From assembly GCF_024518835.1 (NCBI RefSeq), contig NZ_JANIGO010000003.1, forward strand, positions 310,001-374,000: a DNA stretch of 64,000 nucleotides, read 5' to 3'. Shown here piece after piece: positions 56,137-64,000 of this stretch (positions within the stretch are counted from its first letter, which is position 1; each line of letters begins with the position of its first letter). The translations under genes and the position numbers were made by a program. The stretch comes from Limnobacter humi (GTDB lineage Bacteria > Pseudomonadota > Gammaproteobacteria > Burkholderiales > Burkholderiaceae_B). The notes beneath the pieces are model-generated. The model had not been told where the DNA came from. It searched no databases and saw only the letters and a list, made by a program, of their open reading frames with translations.

Positions 56137-57082
56137 TCACCACCTGGGCAATGGCGTCTACCTGCCGGGCAAAACCATGTGGCATGGCTTGCGGGTCGGC
56201 CAACCAACGCTCAACCAGCCGCGCGGTGGCCTGTGCATCAATGTCGGGGTGGGGGTCGGGCTGCTCGGTGAACACAGCCTCTGGTTCGCTGATACACCAG
56301 GTGGCACCGGCCTTCACACCATCCATGCGCGGCACGCGGTAAGGGGCAGCCACAGGTTCTCCTTCGTGGGCACGCAGCACCAACGCGGTTTGACCCATGG
56401 CCTGCAGCACAGCCCGCTGCAGGTGCCAAAACTCGGGGTGGGTGTAACTGGTGACCAATACACTGTTGGTCAAGGAGGCAGGCACCAGCAACTTGACCAG
56501 TGTGTGCGTGCAATTGCGCACACCCAGGCGGTTGCGCAATTCGAGCAAGCGGGCCACCGCCGGGTTCAATTCAGCCATGGAGAGATACACGGGCGGACAG
56601 GGCATGGGCCACTGCAGGTGCTGAAACACCGCTGCACTGGTGACCCGCGCACCCGACTCGGTGCCCAAACCATGCACCAGCACCGGGTAACCCTGATGCG
56701 CCAGCAAACCGGCCAGCAATGGTGTGAAGTTGGGCTTGCGCCGCGCCCCGTTGTAACTCGGAATCACCACCACGGGCCTTCCAGTGCGCTGTGCCTGTTC
56801 ATTCAGGCCACTCAGGGTAGATGACACCCGTTCGCTGCAAGCCGCAGGGTGTTGTGCAATGGCCTGAAGAAAACCGGTGATTTCTTGTTCGGTTTCGCCT
56901 TTGACCCGCAGCGCAATCAGCACCGCGCCCAGTTCAAGCTCAGGGACATCACCCCGCAAAATACCTGCAAACAGGGCTTGGGCTTGTTCAATGGGCAAAC
57001 TGCGGGCACCGTCCTTGCCCCGCCCAATTTCTTTGATGAACGCGGCAGCGCTAAATGGGGTAGTGGACGACGGTGCAGACAT
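56123..57082 (-). CDS. ybiB: YbiB-like protein (anthranilate phosphoribosyltransferase fold)
   Basis: A 319-residue protein with the TrpD2/YbiB fold: an N-terminal helical domain (LPIEQAQALFAGILRGDVPELELGAVLIALRVKGETEQEI) and a nucleotide-binding domain with VVIPSYNGARRKPNFTPLLA and VLVHGLGTESGARVTSA. The phosphoribosyl-pyrophosphate motif of true TrpD is altered, and characterised YbiB binds nucleic acid instead. I use the ATG at 57082 since residues encoded upstream would overlap the nasA end. Its position after nasA is common in Burkholderiales, though its link to nitrate use is unexplained. Confidence 0.85.
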   Translation of the reverse strand: MSAPSSTTPFSAAAFIKEIGRGKDGARSLPIEQAQALFAGILRGDVPELELGAVLIALRVKGETEQEITGFLQAIAQHPAACSERVSSTLSGLNEQAQRTGRPVVVIPSYNGARRKPNFTPLLAGLLAHQGYPVLVHGLGTESGARVTSAAVFQHLQWPMPCPPVYLSMAELNPAVARLLELRNRLGVRNCTHTLVKLLVPASLTNSVLVTSYTHPEFWHLQRAVLQAMGQTALVLRAHEGEPVAAPYRVPRMDGVKAGATWCISEPEAVFTEQPDPHPDIDAQATARLVERWLADPQAMPHGFARQVDAIAQVVNANL

Positions 57083-57125
57083 GGCTTGGACAGGCTCGCG
57101 GTGTTTAACCGCTGGGTTGGTTATA

Positions 57126-59984
57126 TCAGGATTGTACCAAGTTGGCTTGCTGGGCGTGTTGCACCAGCCGCTTGATCTCGGGTACGCATGAGCCACATTG
57201 CGTGCCACAACCCAACTCACCCTGCAGGCGTGTCAGACATTCCGCAGCCGACAGCGGTCCTTGGTCCAGCCAACTGGCACAGCGCGATTGGATGGACTCT
57301 TCGGACACGCCCACGCAATTGCAGACCATGCGGACCGCGGTGGTCTTCGCGCCCGGGGGTTGTGCCGTGGGGGCCAACAAGTAATTGCGAAGGGGCAATA
57401 CATCCAATTGCTGGTCAAAGTGGTTGCGCAGCCAAATCTCGGACTGAACATCACCAGCCAAACAAACCCGGGTCAAGGTGGCCTCACGGGCCTGCGCATG
57501 GCCCTTCACCTGAAGGCCAATTTTCCGCATCGCACCTGTTTTGGGGTCGGAGTAGGACAGCACTTCCGATTCATTGAACTCAAACAACTGCAGCAGTTGC
57601 TCAAGCACGGCAGCCTGGGGCGCTTCCTCACAGGCGGCCCGAAACAATACACCCGGCGTTTCTCGGCCAACCGGCACACACACGGCCGTGTCAAAGTGCG
57701 CGAACAGATCACGGGCTTGCCGCCATGTGTGCAGCCAATGCGGGCTATGGGCAAACAACACCAATTGCCACGGCAGCTGGGCGCGCGCAATGTGAACCGC
57801 ACTGTGCTTGAGCTCGGGCTGTTTGGAATACGGGTCGAATGCTTCGGTGGTGAGCGCATTCACACCCGCCACCCCCCCTTTGCCACCAAAAAACTCCGGG
57901 CCCCAATGCATGGGCAGTGCCGCCTGGTTGGGGGCCACGCTGTCATCGGGCTTGACCCGCAGGGTTACCGTGGCTCTGCGGCTTTTCACGCGCACCCAGC
58001 TGTGTTCATTCAAACCCAGGCGTTGGTAATCAGCCGAGTTCAATGCCAACACAGGCTCTGCCTCGTGCGAGAAAAACTCGGGCAAGGTGCCGGTGCGGCT
58101 GGCACCGTGCCACTGGTCACGCAAGCGGCCGGTGTTCAGCTTCCAGGGAAAACGGGCATCGGTGTCTTCGGCCACAGGCTCGTAGGGTGCAAACACAAAC
58201 CGGGCTTTGCCACTGGCCGTCGGAAAGTTCAGGTCTTCGTACAAGCGCGCTGTACCCTGCGATGCACCTTCGGGCATGGGCCACTGTTGCGGCCCCAGGT
58301 GTTCAAGAATGTCATAGCCAAGGCCTGTGATGTCCAGGTCGCGTCCCCGAGTGGTTTCGCGGTGCTCCAGAAAAATATCCTCGGGTGTATTCCACGGGAA
58401 CAAGGTTTTCCCAGGCTCAATACTTGAGCTTGGTACACCCCGCGATGCCAGCGCTTTTTCAAGGCGACGTGCAAAATCAACGACAATGGCCCAGTCATGG
58501 CGGGCTTCGCCATGGGGCGGCAAAGCCGAGCGCACTCGGCTAATACGCCGCTCGCTGTTGGTAACGGTGCCCTCTTTTTCGCCCCAGGTGGTGGCTGGCA
58601 ACACCACGTCGGCATACTCCACCGTGGCGGGGGTCAGGTAGGCGTCCTGCACCACCACCAGTTCTGCCTTTTGCAAGGCACGCGCCACCTTTTGGGAATT
58701 GGGCAGGGAATGCGCCGGGTTGGTACAGGCCACCCACACTGCTTTGATGTCGCCTTTCTCCAGCCGGTCAAACAGTTCAACGGCGGTGGCACCGGGTGCG
58801 CTGCTTAGCTTCTTCACACCCCAAAAAGCTTCCATTTCCTGAATGTGTACGGGGTTGCTCAACTCACGGTGAGCCGGCAGCAGCGTGGACAAGCCACCCA
58901 CTTCCCGACCACCCATGGCGTTGGGCTGCCCGGTCAAAGAAAATGGACCAGCCCCTGCGCGACCAATTTGACCAGTGGCCAGGTGCAGCGCAATCAGTGC
59001 CGTATTTTTATCAGTGCCTGTGGTGGCCTGGTTCAAACCCTGGCAATACAAGGAGAGTGTCTTGGGGCTTTTCGCGAACCAGGTGGCCGCCTGCAAAATA
59101 TCGGCCTCTTTCACACCACAGACCCGTGCCGCCAGGGCTGGCGAGTACTCCGCCACGCCCCGGGCGTATTCATCAAAGCCTTCCGTGTGCAGGTTGATGG
59201 TGGCCATGTCCAGCCAACCCTGTTGCATCAGGATATTCAGCATGGCATTGAACAGCATCACATCTGTGCCCGGCTGAATTTTCAAATGCAGGTCGGCCAT
59301 TTGCGCTGTGTCGGTGGTGCGCGGGTCGACCACAATCAATCGGTGATTGGGGTTTTGCGCACGCGCCGCTTCCAATCGCCGGAACAAAATGGGGTGCGCA
59401 TAGGCGGTGTTGGAGCCTGCGATGAATACGCAATCGGCCAAAGCCACATCATCGTAACTGCAAGGTGGGGCGTCCGCCCCCAAGGTGCGTTTGTAGCCAC
59501 TCACCGCGCTGCTCATGCACAGGCGAGAATTGGTGTCCACGTTGTTGGTGCCGATCAGGGCCTTGGCCAGTTTGTTGAACGCGTAGTAGTCCTCAGTCAA
59601 CAATTGGCCACTGATGTAAAAGGCCACACTGTCGGGCCCGTGCTGGGTGATGAGCTCTGCATATTTGTCAACCACATGGTCGAGTGCATCATTCCAGGTG
59701 CCCGGGCTCACCGTTTGAGCCCGATCAGTGCGCATCAAAGGCTGGCTTGCCCGCACCTGCCCATACACATTGGCCTGCGCGGTTTCCGCCAGCTTGCTGC
59801 CCTTGCTGCACAATTTGCCAAAGTTGGCCGGGTGGTCTGGGTCGCCTTTTACACCAATCAACTCAATCACATCGCGACCATTGTGCTGCCGCCTTTCGGT
59901 GGTCACCACCACACCGCAACCCACGCCGCAGTAGGGGCAGGTGGTTTTGGTGTGCATGGTTTCCAGTCCGGTTACGGCAGTCAT
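57126..59984 (-). CDS. nasA: Assimilatory nitrate reductase catalytic subunit
   Basis: A 952-residue cytoplasmic molybdopterin enzyme that reduces nitrate to nitrite. The N-terminal [4Fe-4S] motif is CPYCGVGCG with a fourth Cys in GKLCSKGS. The Mo-ligating cysteine region is SRLCMSSAVSGYK, and MGD-binding segments run through the middle (LTGQPNAMGGREVGGL). The last 60 residues form a BFD-like [2Fe-2S] domain (CNCVGVSEESI and CGTQCGSCVPEIK). This domain is typical of NasA proteins that take electrons without a separate flavoprotein subunit, and no nasC gene is seen. It starts 2 nt after nirD. Confidence 0.94.
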   Translation of the reverse strand: MTAVTGLETMHTKTTCPYCGVGCGVVVTTERRQHNGRDVIELIGVKGDPDHPANFGKLCSKGSKLAETAQANVYGQVRASQPLMRTDRAQTVSPGTWNDALDHVVDKYAELITQHGPDSVAFYISGQLLTEDYYAFNKLAKALIGTNNVDTNSRLCMSSAVSGYKRTLGADAPPCSYDDVALADCVFIAGSNTAYAHPILFRRLEAARAQNPNHRLIVVDPRTTDTAQMADLHLKIQPGTDVMLFNAMLNILMQQGWLDMATINLHTEGFDEYARGVAEYSPALAARVCGVKEADILQAATWFAKSPKTLSLYCQGLNQATTGTDKNTALIALHLATGQIGRAGAGPFSLTGQPNAMGGREVGGLSTLLPAHRELSNPVHIQEMEAFWGVKKLSSAPGATAVELFDRLEKGDIKAVWVACTNPAHSLPNSQKVARALQKAELVVVQDAYLTPATVEYADVVLPATTWGEKEGTVTNSERRISRVRSALPPHGEARHDWAIVVDFARRLEKALASRGVPSSSIEPGKTLFPWNTPEDIFLEHRETTRGRDLDITGLGYDILEHLGPQQWPMPEGASQGTARLYEDLNFPTASGKARFVFAPYEPVAEDTDARFPWKLNTGRLRDQWHGASRTGTLPEFFSHEAEPVLALNSADYQRLGLNEHSWVRVKSRRATVTLRVKPDDSVAPNQAALPMHWGPEFFGGKGGVAGVNALTTEAFDPYSKQPELKHSAVHIARAQLPWQLVLFAHSPHWLHTWRQARDLFAHFDTAVCVPVGRETPGVLFRAACEEAPQAAVLEQLLQLFEFNESEVLSYSDPKTGAMRKIGLQVKGHAQAREATLTRVCLAGDVQSEIWLRNHFDQQLDVLPLRNYLLAPTAQPPGAKTTAVRMVCNCVGVSEESIQSRCASWLDQGPLSAAECLTRLQGELGCGTQCGSCVPEIKRLVQHAQQANLVQS

Positions 59985-59986
59985 GG

Positions 59987-60346
59987 TCACATTCCCAGTG
60001 TCTTGATTTCGTCGATGTTGAGGTGTACCCGGCCGTCCACCACTTTCACGGCAAACTTGGCCGTGCAGCCCACATCAGGCTCGCGGGCACAGCCGTCGCT
60101 CAAGCCGATTTGCCAGTTGTGCAGTGGGCAGGTCACGGTGGTGCCGTGCACAATGCCTTGACTCAGTGGGCCTTTTTTGTGCGGACACTCATCCAGCAGG
60201 GCAAACACTTGTTCTTCGGCATTGCGAAACACGGCCACGTCTTGCCCTTTGGGGCGGCGAACAATGCGTGAACCCAGCACGGGGATATCCTCCACCGCGC
60301 ACACGTCAATCCATTCCATGGTGATGTCTTCCTTGATTGCATTCAT
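59987..60346 (-). CDS. nirD: Nitrite reductase small subunit NirD
   Basis: A 119-residue Rieske-type protein, the small partner of NirB. The cluster ligands are kept (CPHKKGPLSQG and CPLHNWQ), so it may bind a [2Fe-2S] centre, which not all NirD proteins do. It starts 10 nt after the nirB stop. The ATG at 60346 is used here; an internal ATG at 60319 with AAGGA in front is a plausible alternative and would give 110 residues. nasA follows immediately. Confidence 0.93.
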   Translation of the reverse strand: MNAIKEDITMEWIDVCAVEDIPVLGSRIVRRPKGQDVAVFRNAEEQVFALLDECPHKKGPLSQGIVHGTTVTCPLHNWQIGLSDGCAREPDVGCTAKFAVKVVDGRVHLNIDEIKTLGM

Positions 60347-60356
60347 GACAGGGCCC

Positions 60357-62816
60357 TCATTCAACCACAACAGGGATGGAAATGGGCTTGAACTGGCGAA
60401 GATCCACCTGCGCAGCCTCCGGCTTGTGCCATGGGTCTTCTTCCAGGGCCAGTGCAGCTTGCAGTTCAGCCCACAAGGCATTGCGGTTGGCGACATCGTC
60501 AATCACACGGGCCTTCACATGTTCCATGCCCACCCGGGCCAGGTAGTGCACAGTGCGTTCCAGGTACCAACCTTCCTTGCGGTACAACTGCAGGAATGCA
60601 CCGCTCACGGCCAGCACTTCTTCGGCGGTTTTGACGCGACACAAAAATTCAGCCACTTCAGTTTTAATACCACCGTTGCCGCCGATGTAAATCTCCCAAC
60701 CGGAGTCCACACCAATCACACCCACATCTTTGATACCCGCTTCGGCACAGTTGCGTGGGCAACCCGACACCGCCAGTTTGACTTTGTGAGGCGCATACAT
60801 CTTGAAAAGGGCGCGTTCAAGGTCAATGCCCATCTGCGTACTGTCTTGCGTGCCAAAGCGGCACCACTGGCTGCCCACACAGGTTTTGACGGTGCGCAGG
60901 CCTTTGGCATAAGCGTGACCACTGGGCATGTCCAGGTCTTTCCACACACTTTGCAGGTCTTCCTTTTTCACGCCCAGCAAATCAATACGCTGACCGCCGG
61001 TCACCTTGACGGTGGGGATGTTGTACTTGTCGACCACATCCGCGATGCGGCGCAGCTCGGCAGCGGTGGTTTCCCCCCCCCACATGCGCGGCACCACAGA
61101 ATAAGTTTTGTCCTTCTGGATGTTGGCATGGGCCCGCTCGTTGATGAACCGGCTTTGCGGATCGTCCACCGCCTCACCAGGCCATGAGCTGATGAGATAG
61201 TAGTTCACGGCGGGCCGGCAGCTGGAACAACCATTGGGGGTGCGCCAGTTCATGCCGTTGAATACCTGTTCTTTGGTGGTGAAGTGGTGTTTGAAAATGG
61301 CATCGCGCACCACCTGGTGACCATGGTCGGTACAGCCACACATGGGCTTGGTTTTGGGTGTGGCCGAGTAGTCCGCACCTGCCGTGCTCATCAGGATTTG
61401 TTCGCACAAGCCCGTGCATGAACCACAGGAGGCACTGGCCTTGGTGTGTTTGCGCACCTCTTCAATGGTAAACAGGCCTTTGGTCTTGATGGCCTGCACA
61501 ATGGTGCCCTTGCACACGCCGTTGCAACCACACACTTCGTCGGTGTCGGCCATGCGGCTGGCCTGGCTTTGGCCCTCATGGCCCACATCACCAATATTGC
61601 TCTGACCAAACATCAGCTTTTCACGAATTTCGCGAATGCTTTGGCCTTCACGCATCAGTTTGAAGTACCAGGAACCATCCACGGTGTCGCCGTACAGGCA
61701 GGCGCCCACCAGCTTGTCGTCTTTGATAACCAGTTTTTTGTAAACACCGCCAATCGGGTCGGACAGCAACATTTCTTCGGTGCCGTCACCGCCCATGAAA
61801 TTGCCCGCTGAAAACAAGTCAACGCCTGTGACTTTCAACTTGGTGGAGGTGACCGAGCCTTCGTAGCGGCCAATGCCATACTGCGCCAAATGGTTGGCAC
61901 ACACCTTGGCCTGCTCAAACAGGGGGGCCACCAAACCATAAGCCACGCCCCGGTGGCTGGCGCATTCGCCCACGGCGTAAATTTTGGGGTCGGTGATGGT
62001 TTGTAGCGTGTCACTCACCACCACACCGCGGTTGCACAGCAAGCCTGCACTGGCAGCCAGCTTGTCGTTGGGGCGAATACCCACCGCCATCACCACCAGG
62101 TCGGCGTCCAGCTTTTCGCCATCGGCAAATTCAATCTGGGCCACGCGACCATCCGCCCCGGCATGCAGTGCCTTGGTATTTTTGGCCAGCAAAAATTTCA
62201 GGCCTTTGTCTTCCAGGCTCTTTTGCAGCAAACCCGCCGCAGTGGGGTCCAGTTGCCGCTCCATCAGCCAAGTGGGCAAATGCACCACACTCACATCCAT
62301 GCCTTGAATGGCCAAGCCGTTGGCTGCCTCCAGGCCCAACAAACCACCCCCGATCACAATCGCCTTTTTGTAGCTTTTGGCAGCCGTCAACATGGCCTCG
62401 GTGTCGGCAATGTCGCGATACCCAATCACACCCGGCAAGTTGCTGCCGGGCACGGGCAATATGAAAGAATTGGAGCCCGTGGCCAAGAGCAATCGGTCGT
62501 AAGCAGCCGAGGTGCCGTCGGCGCATTTCACCACGCGCTTCACCCGGTCGATTTCAACCACTTCCTTGCCCACATGCAAGGTGATGTTGTTCTCCTGGTA
62601 CCAAGCCCAGTCGTTCAACACGATTTCGTCGAAGGTTTGCTCTCCAGCCAACACGGGCGAAAGCATGATTCGGTTGTAATTGGGGTGTGGCTCTGCCCCG
62701 AATACGGTGATGTCGTACAACTCGGGGGTGAGCTTCAGCAGCTCTTCCACCACCCGAATACCGGCCATGCCGTTACCGATCACCACCAACTTCTGCTTAT
62801 GAACAGACATCAGCAT
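60357..62816 (-). CDS. nirB: Nitrite reductase (NADH) large subunit NirB
   Basis: The 819-residue siroheme enzyme reduces nitrite to ammonium with NADH. Order: FAD/NAD domains (KLVVIGNGMAGIRVVEELLK, IVIGGGLLGLEAANGL), and two BFD-like [2Fe-2S] modules (CGCNGVCKGTIVQAI with CGSCTGLCEQIL; then CGCTDHGHQVVRDAI with GCSSCRPAVNYYL). A sulfite/nitrite reductase half follows with siroheme-[4Fe-4S] ligands in TCVGSQWCRFGT and SGCPRNCAEAGI. I prefer the ATG at 62816, with GGTGA 7 nt before it, to the ATG at 62810. Its leader holds a terminator and its promoter is sigma-54 type. Confidence 0.96.
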   Translation of the reverse strand: MLMSVHKQKLVVIGNGMAGIRVVEELLKLTPELYDITVFGAEPHPNYNRIMLSPVLAGEQTFDEIVLNDWAWYQENNITLHVGKEVVEIDRVKRVVKCADGTSAAYDRLLLATGSNSFILPVPGSNLPGVIGYRDIADTEAMLTAAKSYKKAIVIGGGLLGLEAANGLAIQGMDVSVVHLPTWLMERQLDPTAAGLLQKSLEDKGLKFLLAKNTKALHAGADGRVAQIEFADGEKLDADLVVMAVGIRPNDKLAASAGLLCNRGVVVSDTLQTITDPKIYAVGECASHRGVAYGLVAPLFEQAKVCANHLAQYGIGRYEGSVTSTKLKVTGVDLFSAGNFMGGDGTEEMLLSDPIGGVYKKLVIKDDKLVGACLYGDTVDGSWYFKLMREGQSIREIREKLMFGQSNIGDVGHEGQSQASRMADTDEVCGCNGVCKGTIVQAIKTKGLFTIEEVRKHTKASASCGSCTGLCEQILMSTAGADYSATPKTKPMCGCTDHGHQVVRDAIFKHHFTTKEQVFNGMNWRTPNGCSSCRPAVNYYLISSWPGEAVDDPQSRFINERAHANIQKDKTYSVVPRMWGGETTAAELRRIADVVDKYNIPTVKVTGGQRIDLLGVKKEDLQSVWKDLDMPSGHAYAKGLRTVKTCVGSQWCRFGTQDSTQMGIDLERALFKMYAPHKVKLAVSGCPRNCAEAGIKDVGVIGVDSGWEIYIGGNGGIKTEVAEFLCRVKTAEEVLAVSGAFLQLYRKEGWYLERTVHYLARVGMEHVKARVIDDVANRNALWAELQAALALEEDPWHKPEAAQVDLRQFKPISIPVVVE

Positions 62817-62838
62817 TTTATTCACCCAATTCCGAACC

Positions 62839-62880
62839 AAAAAAAAACGGTGCCCTGCCACCGAAGCAGCGGGACACCGT
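62839..62880 (-). terminator. Intrinsic terminator inside the nirB leader (attenuator)
   Basis: ACGGTG pairs with CACCGT, CCC with GGG, and an upper stem closes on a C(TTCG)G tetraloop, with single-base bulges. A run of nine T follows. It ends 22 nt before the nirB ATG and about 75 nt after the expected sigma-54 start. A terminator placed between promoter and gene implies regulated readthrough, as in nas leaders controlled by NasR- or NasT-type ANTAR proteins. Confidence 0.85.
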
Positions 62881-62965
62881 TGTCCAACTCCGCAAGCGCA
62901 AGGCTCTTGGAGACCTGTCAATCCACCTGTGGACCGCCGCCGTTGACGACCCACGCCCCTGTATA

Positions 62966-62981
62966 TGCAAGGGGTGTGCCA
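62966..62981 (-). promoter_or_regulatory. Sigma-54 (RpoN) promoter of nirB
   Basis: TGGCACACCCCTTGCA keeps the invariant GG-N10-GC spacing of -24/-12 promoters and matches the consensus TGGCAC-N5-TTGC throughout. Transcription should begin about 12 nt after the GC, near 62955, giving a leader of about 140 nt. Confidence 0.88.
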
Positions 62982-63086
62982 GGGTTTAATGGGGAGGAAT
63001 TGCACCGAAAAGAGGACGAAAACCGCTATTCATGCGCCCAAAGGCTGCATGGGGGTGCAAGTTCGTCAAATTTGGTGAATTGGGTG

Positions 63087-63103
63087 GGCACCCAGATAGT
63101 GCA
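63087..63103 (-). promoter_or_regulatory. NtrC-like binding site upstream of nirB
   Basis: TGCACT-ATCTG-GGTGCC matches the NtrC dyad TGCACC-N5-GGTGCA at 10 of 12 positions and lies about 110 bp upstream of the sigma-54 -24 element, the usual enhancer distance. A second TGCACC half site is visible near 62994-62999. Confidence 0.7.
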
Positions 63104-63104
63104 A

Positions 63105-63130
63105 CGCACCATTCCTTGCAGAATGGTGCG
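63105..63130 (-). terminator. Hairpin after the partial terminal gene, possible terminator
   Basis: CGCACCATTC pairs perfectly with GAATGGTGCG around a 6-nt loop, 11 bp beyond the stop of the upstream minus-strand gene. There is no real T-run after it, so it may be Rho-assisted or structural. It abuts the NtrC-like site. Confidence 0.4.
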
Positions 63131-63141
63131 CCGGGGTTGAA

Positions 63142-64000
63142 TTACTGGCCGCAGAAACCTGTGGAGTCGGTGACCGTGTTGGGCAAGGCCACGCTGGCAC
63201 TCACATTCACAGGCACTGGAACACGGTTGAAACTGGTCAGAAACACTGGGTTGTAGCCCTGCAGGTTCAGCGTCAACTTGTCGCCAGCCTGCAAACGCAC
63301 CGAGATACCGGGCAATTCCAGCGTTTTTTCGCCGTAACCCTTGATGGGCGTGATTTGGTCATGCAGCACGGTTTTCGTACCATCCGCGCGTTCCAGGCCC
63401 AGGCCAACGAATACCTCGGGCGCTTCCGGCGAGGGCAAGCCCACAGGCTCCACCTTCACGGTGGCCTTGGGTACACCCACATAGCAGCCGGGCAGGTTGG
63501 CATTGTTCAGGTCCACATACACCGGCTGTGCCAATTGGCTACCCTGTGTGGACGACAAGCCCGAAGGCACACCCAACAGGCCGGTGACAACCTGGGTGGA
63601 CGCCGTGAATGCCGAGGCAGCACGCAAACCTTCCAGCTTGGGGCGGTCTGCCCCTTTGGCTTGGATGGCCACTGCGGTGGGGTCTGGCCGGCTGTCTTCC
63701 AGCACCGCCGCAATCTCCGGTACCGGCACAGGGTCAAATCCCAGGTAGGTTTTGGAGTTCGCTTCGTTCTTGCCGATCAGGTTTTGCACCAAAAACTGAA
63801 ACATCATGTCCTTCAGGGGAATCACACAACGGCCGGTGGCTTGGTCATACAGGGTAGCCGGACATTGATTCTGCGCGGTTTTGAGCCACACCAGGCTTTC
63901 ATTGAAGGCGTACTTGGCGCCGGTGCCAGCCAACTCGCCAGCAGGGTCCTTCTGAATTCTCAAAGCGCTCAGGCTGTGGCCATACTTCACAAACAGCAAC
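63142..64000 (-). CDS. Hypothetical protein, C-terminal fragment
   Basis: At least 286 codons are open to the window edge; the start lies outside. The visible part is Ala/Val/Pro/Leu-rich and looks extracytoplasmic or secreted, ending in a region of beta-strands (VRLQAGDKLTLNLQGYNPVFL, VPVNVSASVALPN) that reads like a jelly-roll C-terminal domain. Three or four cysteines are spread apart. I see a loose likeness to C-terminal domains of exported hydrolases but no catalytic motif, so I give no function. It is unlinked to nirB, because the control region and a hairpin separate them. Confidence 0.65.
   Translation of the reverse strand, partial: LLFVKYGHSLSALRIQKDPAGELAGTGAKYAFNESLVWLKTAQNQCPATLYDQATGRCVIPLKDMMFQFLVQNLIGKNEANSKTYLGFDPVPVPEIAAVLEDSRPDPTAVAIQAKGADRPKLEGLRAASAFTASTQVVTGLLGVPSGLSSTQGSQLAQPVYVDLNNANLPGCYVGVPKATVKVEPVGLPSPEAPEVFVGLGLERADGTKTVLHDQITPIKGYGEKTLELPGISVRLQAGDKLTLNLQGYNPVFLTSFNRVPVPVNVSASVALPNTVTDSTGFCGQ

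Larger units (their letters stand above)
62817..63141. other. nirB control region
   Basis: A 325-bp gene-free stretch that holds, on the minus strand from upstream to downstream, a strong hairpin, an NtrC-like dyad, a sigma-54 promoter and an intrinsic terminator in the leader. The separate elements are listed individually. Confidence 0.85.

Noticed and set aside
57198-60161. Long plus-strand ORFs of 409 and 438 codons
   Set aside because: Antisense to nasA and nirD; no domain, low-complexity His/Gly/Gln composition.
1-64000. CRISPR arrays, rRNA genes, insertion sequences, prophage modules
   Set aside because: I looked for direct-repeat arrays, transposase-like proteins, integrases and ribosomal RNA sequence and found none; the YvlD-like 'holin family' name does not indicate a phage.

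Overview
The window reads as a chromosomal segment of a free-living betaproteobacterium of the order Burkholderiales. A Limnobacter-like genus is my guess and is not proven. The inference rests on gene content and order: rpsU-yqeY-dnaG-rpoD with a very long Lys/Ala/Pro-rich RpoD N-terminus, lptFG divergent from pepA-holC-valS, nirBD-nasA followed by ybiB, and a branched-chain amino acid type ABC operon. Most of the DNA is dense, ordinary core genome. The few accessory patches are small.

Layout. 1-7.6 kb: the end of cysN, cobA, a 1235-codon gene of unknown function, then lptF-lptG-cbiX on the minus strand. 7.7-14.7 kb: pepA, holC, a small ORF, a chemoreceptor and valS. 14.7-19.5 kb: a minus-strand alaS operon that also carries a Nudix hydrolase, tusA, a PIN-domain protein and a BLUF blue-light sensor. 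19.5-31.7 kb: metabolic and transport genes, including two tandem paralogous exported proteins that share a nearly identical 95-nt block, and a four-gene lipoprotein/cupredoxin-like/membrane/TauE cluster. 31.7-40.0 kb: a minus-strand signalling and transport block (KdpDE-like two-component system without a K+ pump, TRAP-type permease fused to an NTF2-like domain, periplasmic binding protein, hybrid histidine kinase). 40.3-46.7 kb: a small membrane protein, an Old Yellow Enzyme homologue and livJ-H-MG-F with LivM fused to LivG. 46.7-48.6 kb: a short accessory patch with a RES/Xre-type toxin-antitoxin pair. 48.6-48.9 kb: a tRNA(CAU) gene. 49.0-54.7 kb: the rpoD-dnaG-yqeY-rpsU operon, minus strand. 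54.9-62.8 kb: nirB-nirD-nasA-ybiB-yhiN, minus strand. 63.1 kb to the end: a partial unknown gene.

The standout feature is at 48631-48915. This tRNA gene is split directly after its CAU anticodon by a 208-nt group I intron, whose conserved core closely resembles the Azoarcus tRNA-Ile ribozyme as I remember it. tRNA finders that do not model group I introns would probably miss or mangle both.

A second regulatory highlight is the 325-bp region upstream of nirB. It holds an NtrC-like dyad, a textbook sigma-54 promoter (GG-N10-GC), and an intrinsic terminator inside the mRNA leader just before the nirB start. This implies nitrogen control by initiation and by transcription antitermination. The nitrite reductase needs siroheme, and cobA (SUMT) and cbiX (chelatase-like) at the other end of the window supply steps of siroheme synthesis, as they also would for sulfite reduction downstream of CysN.
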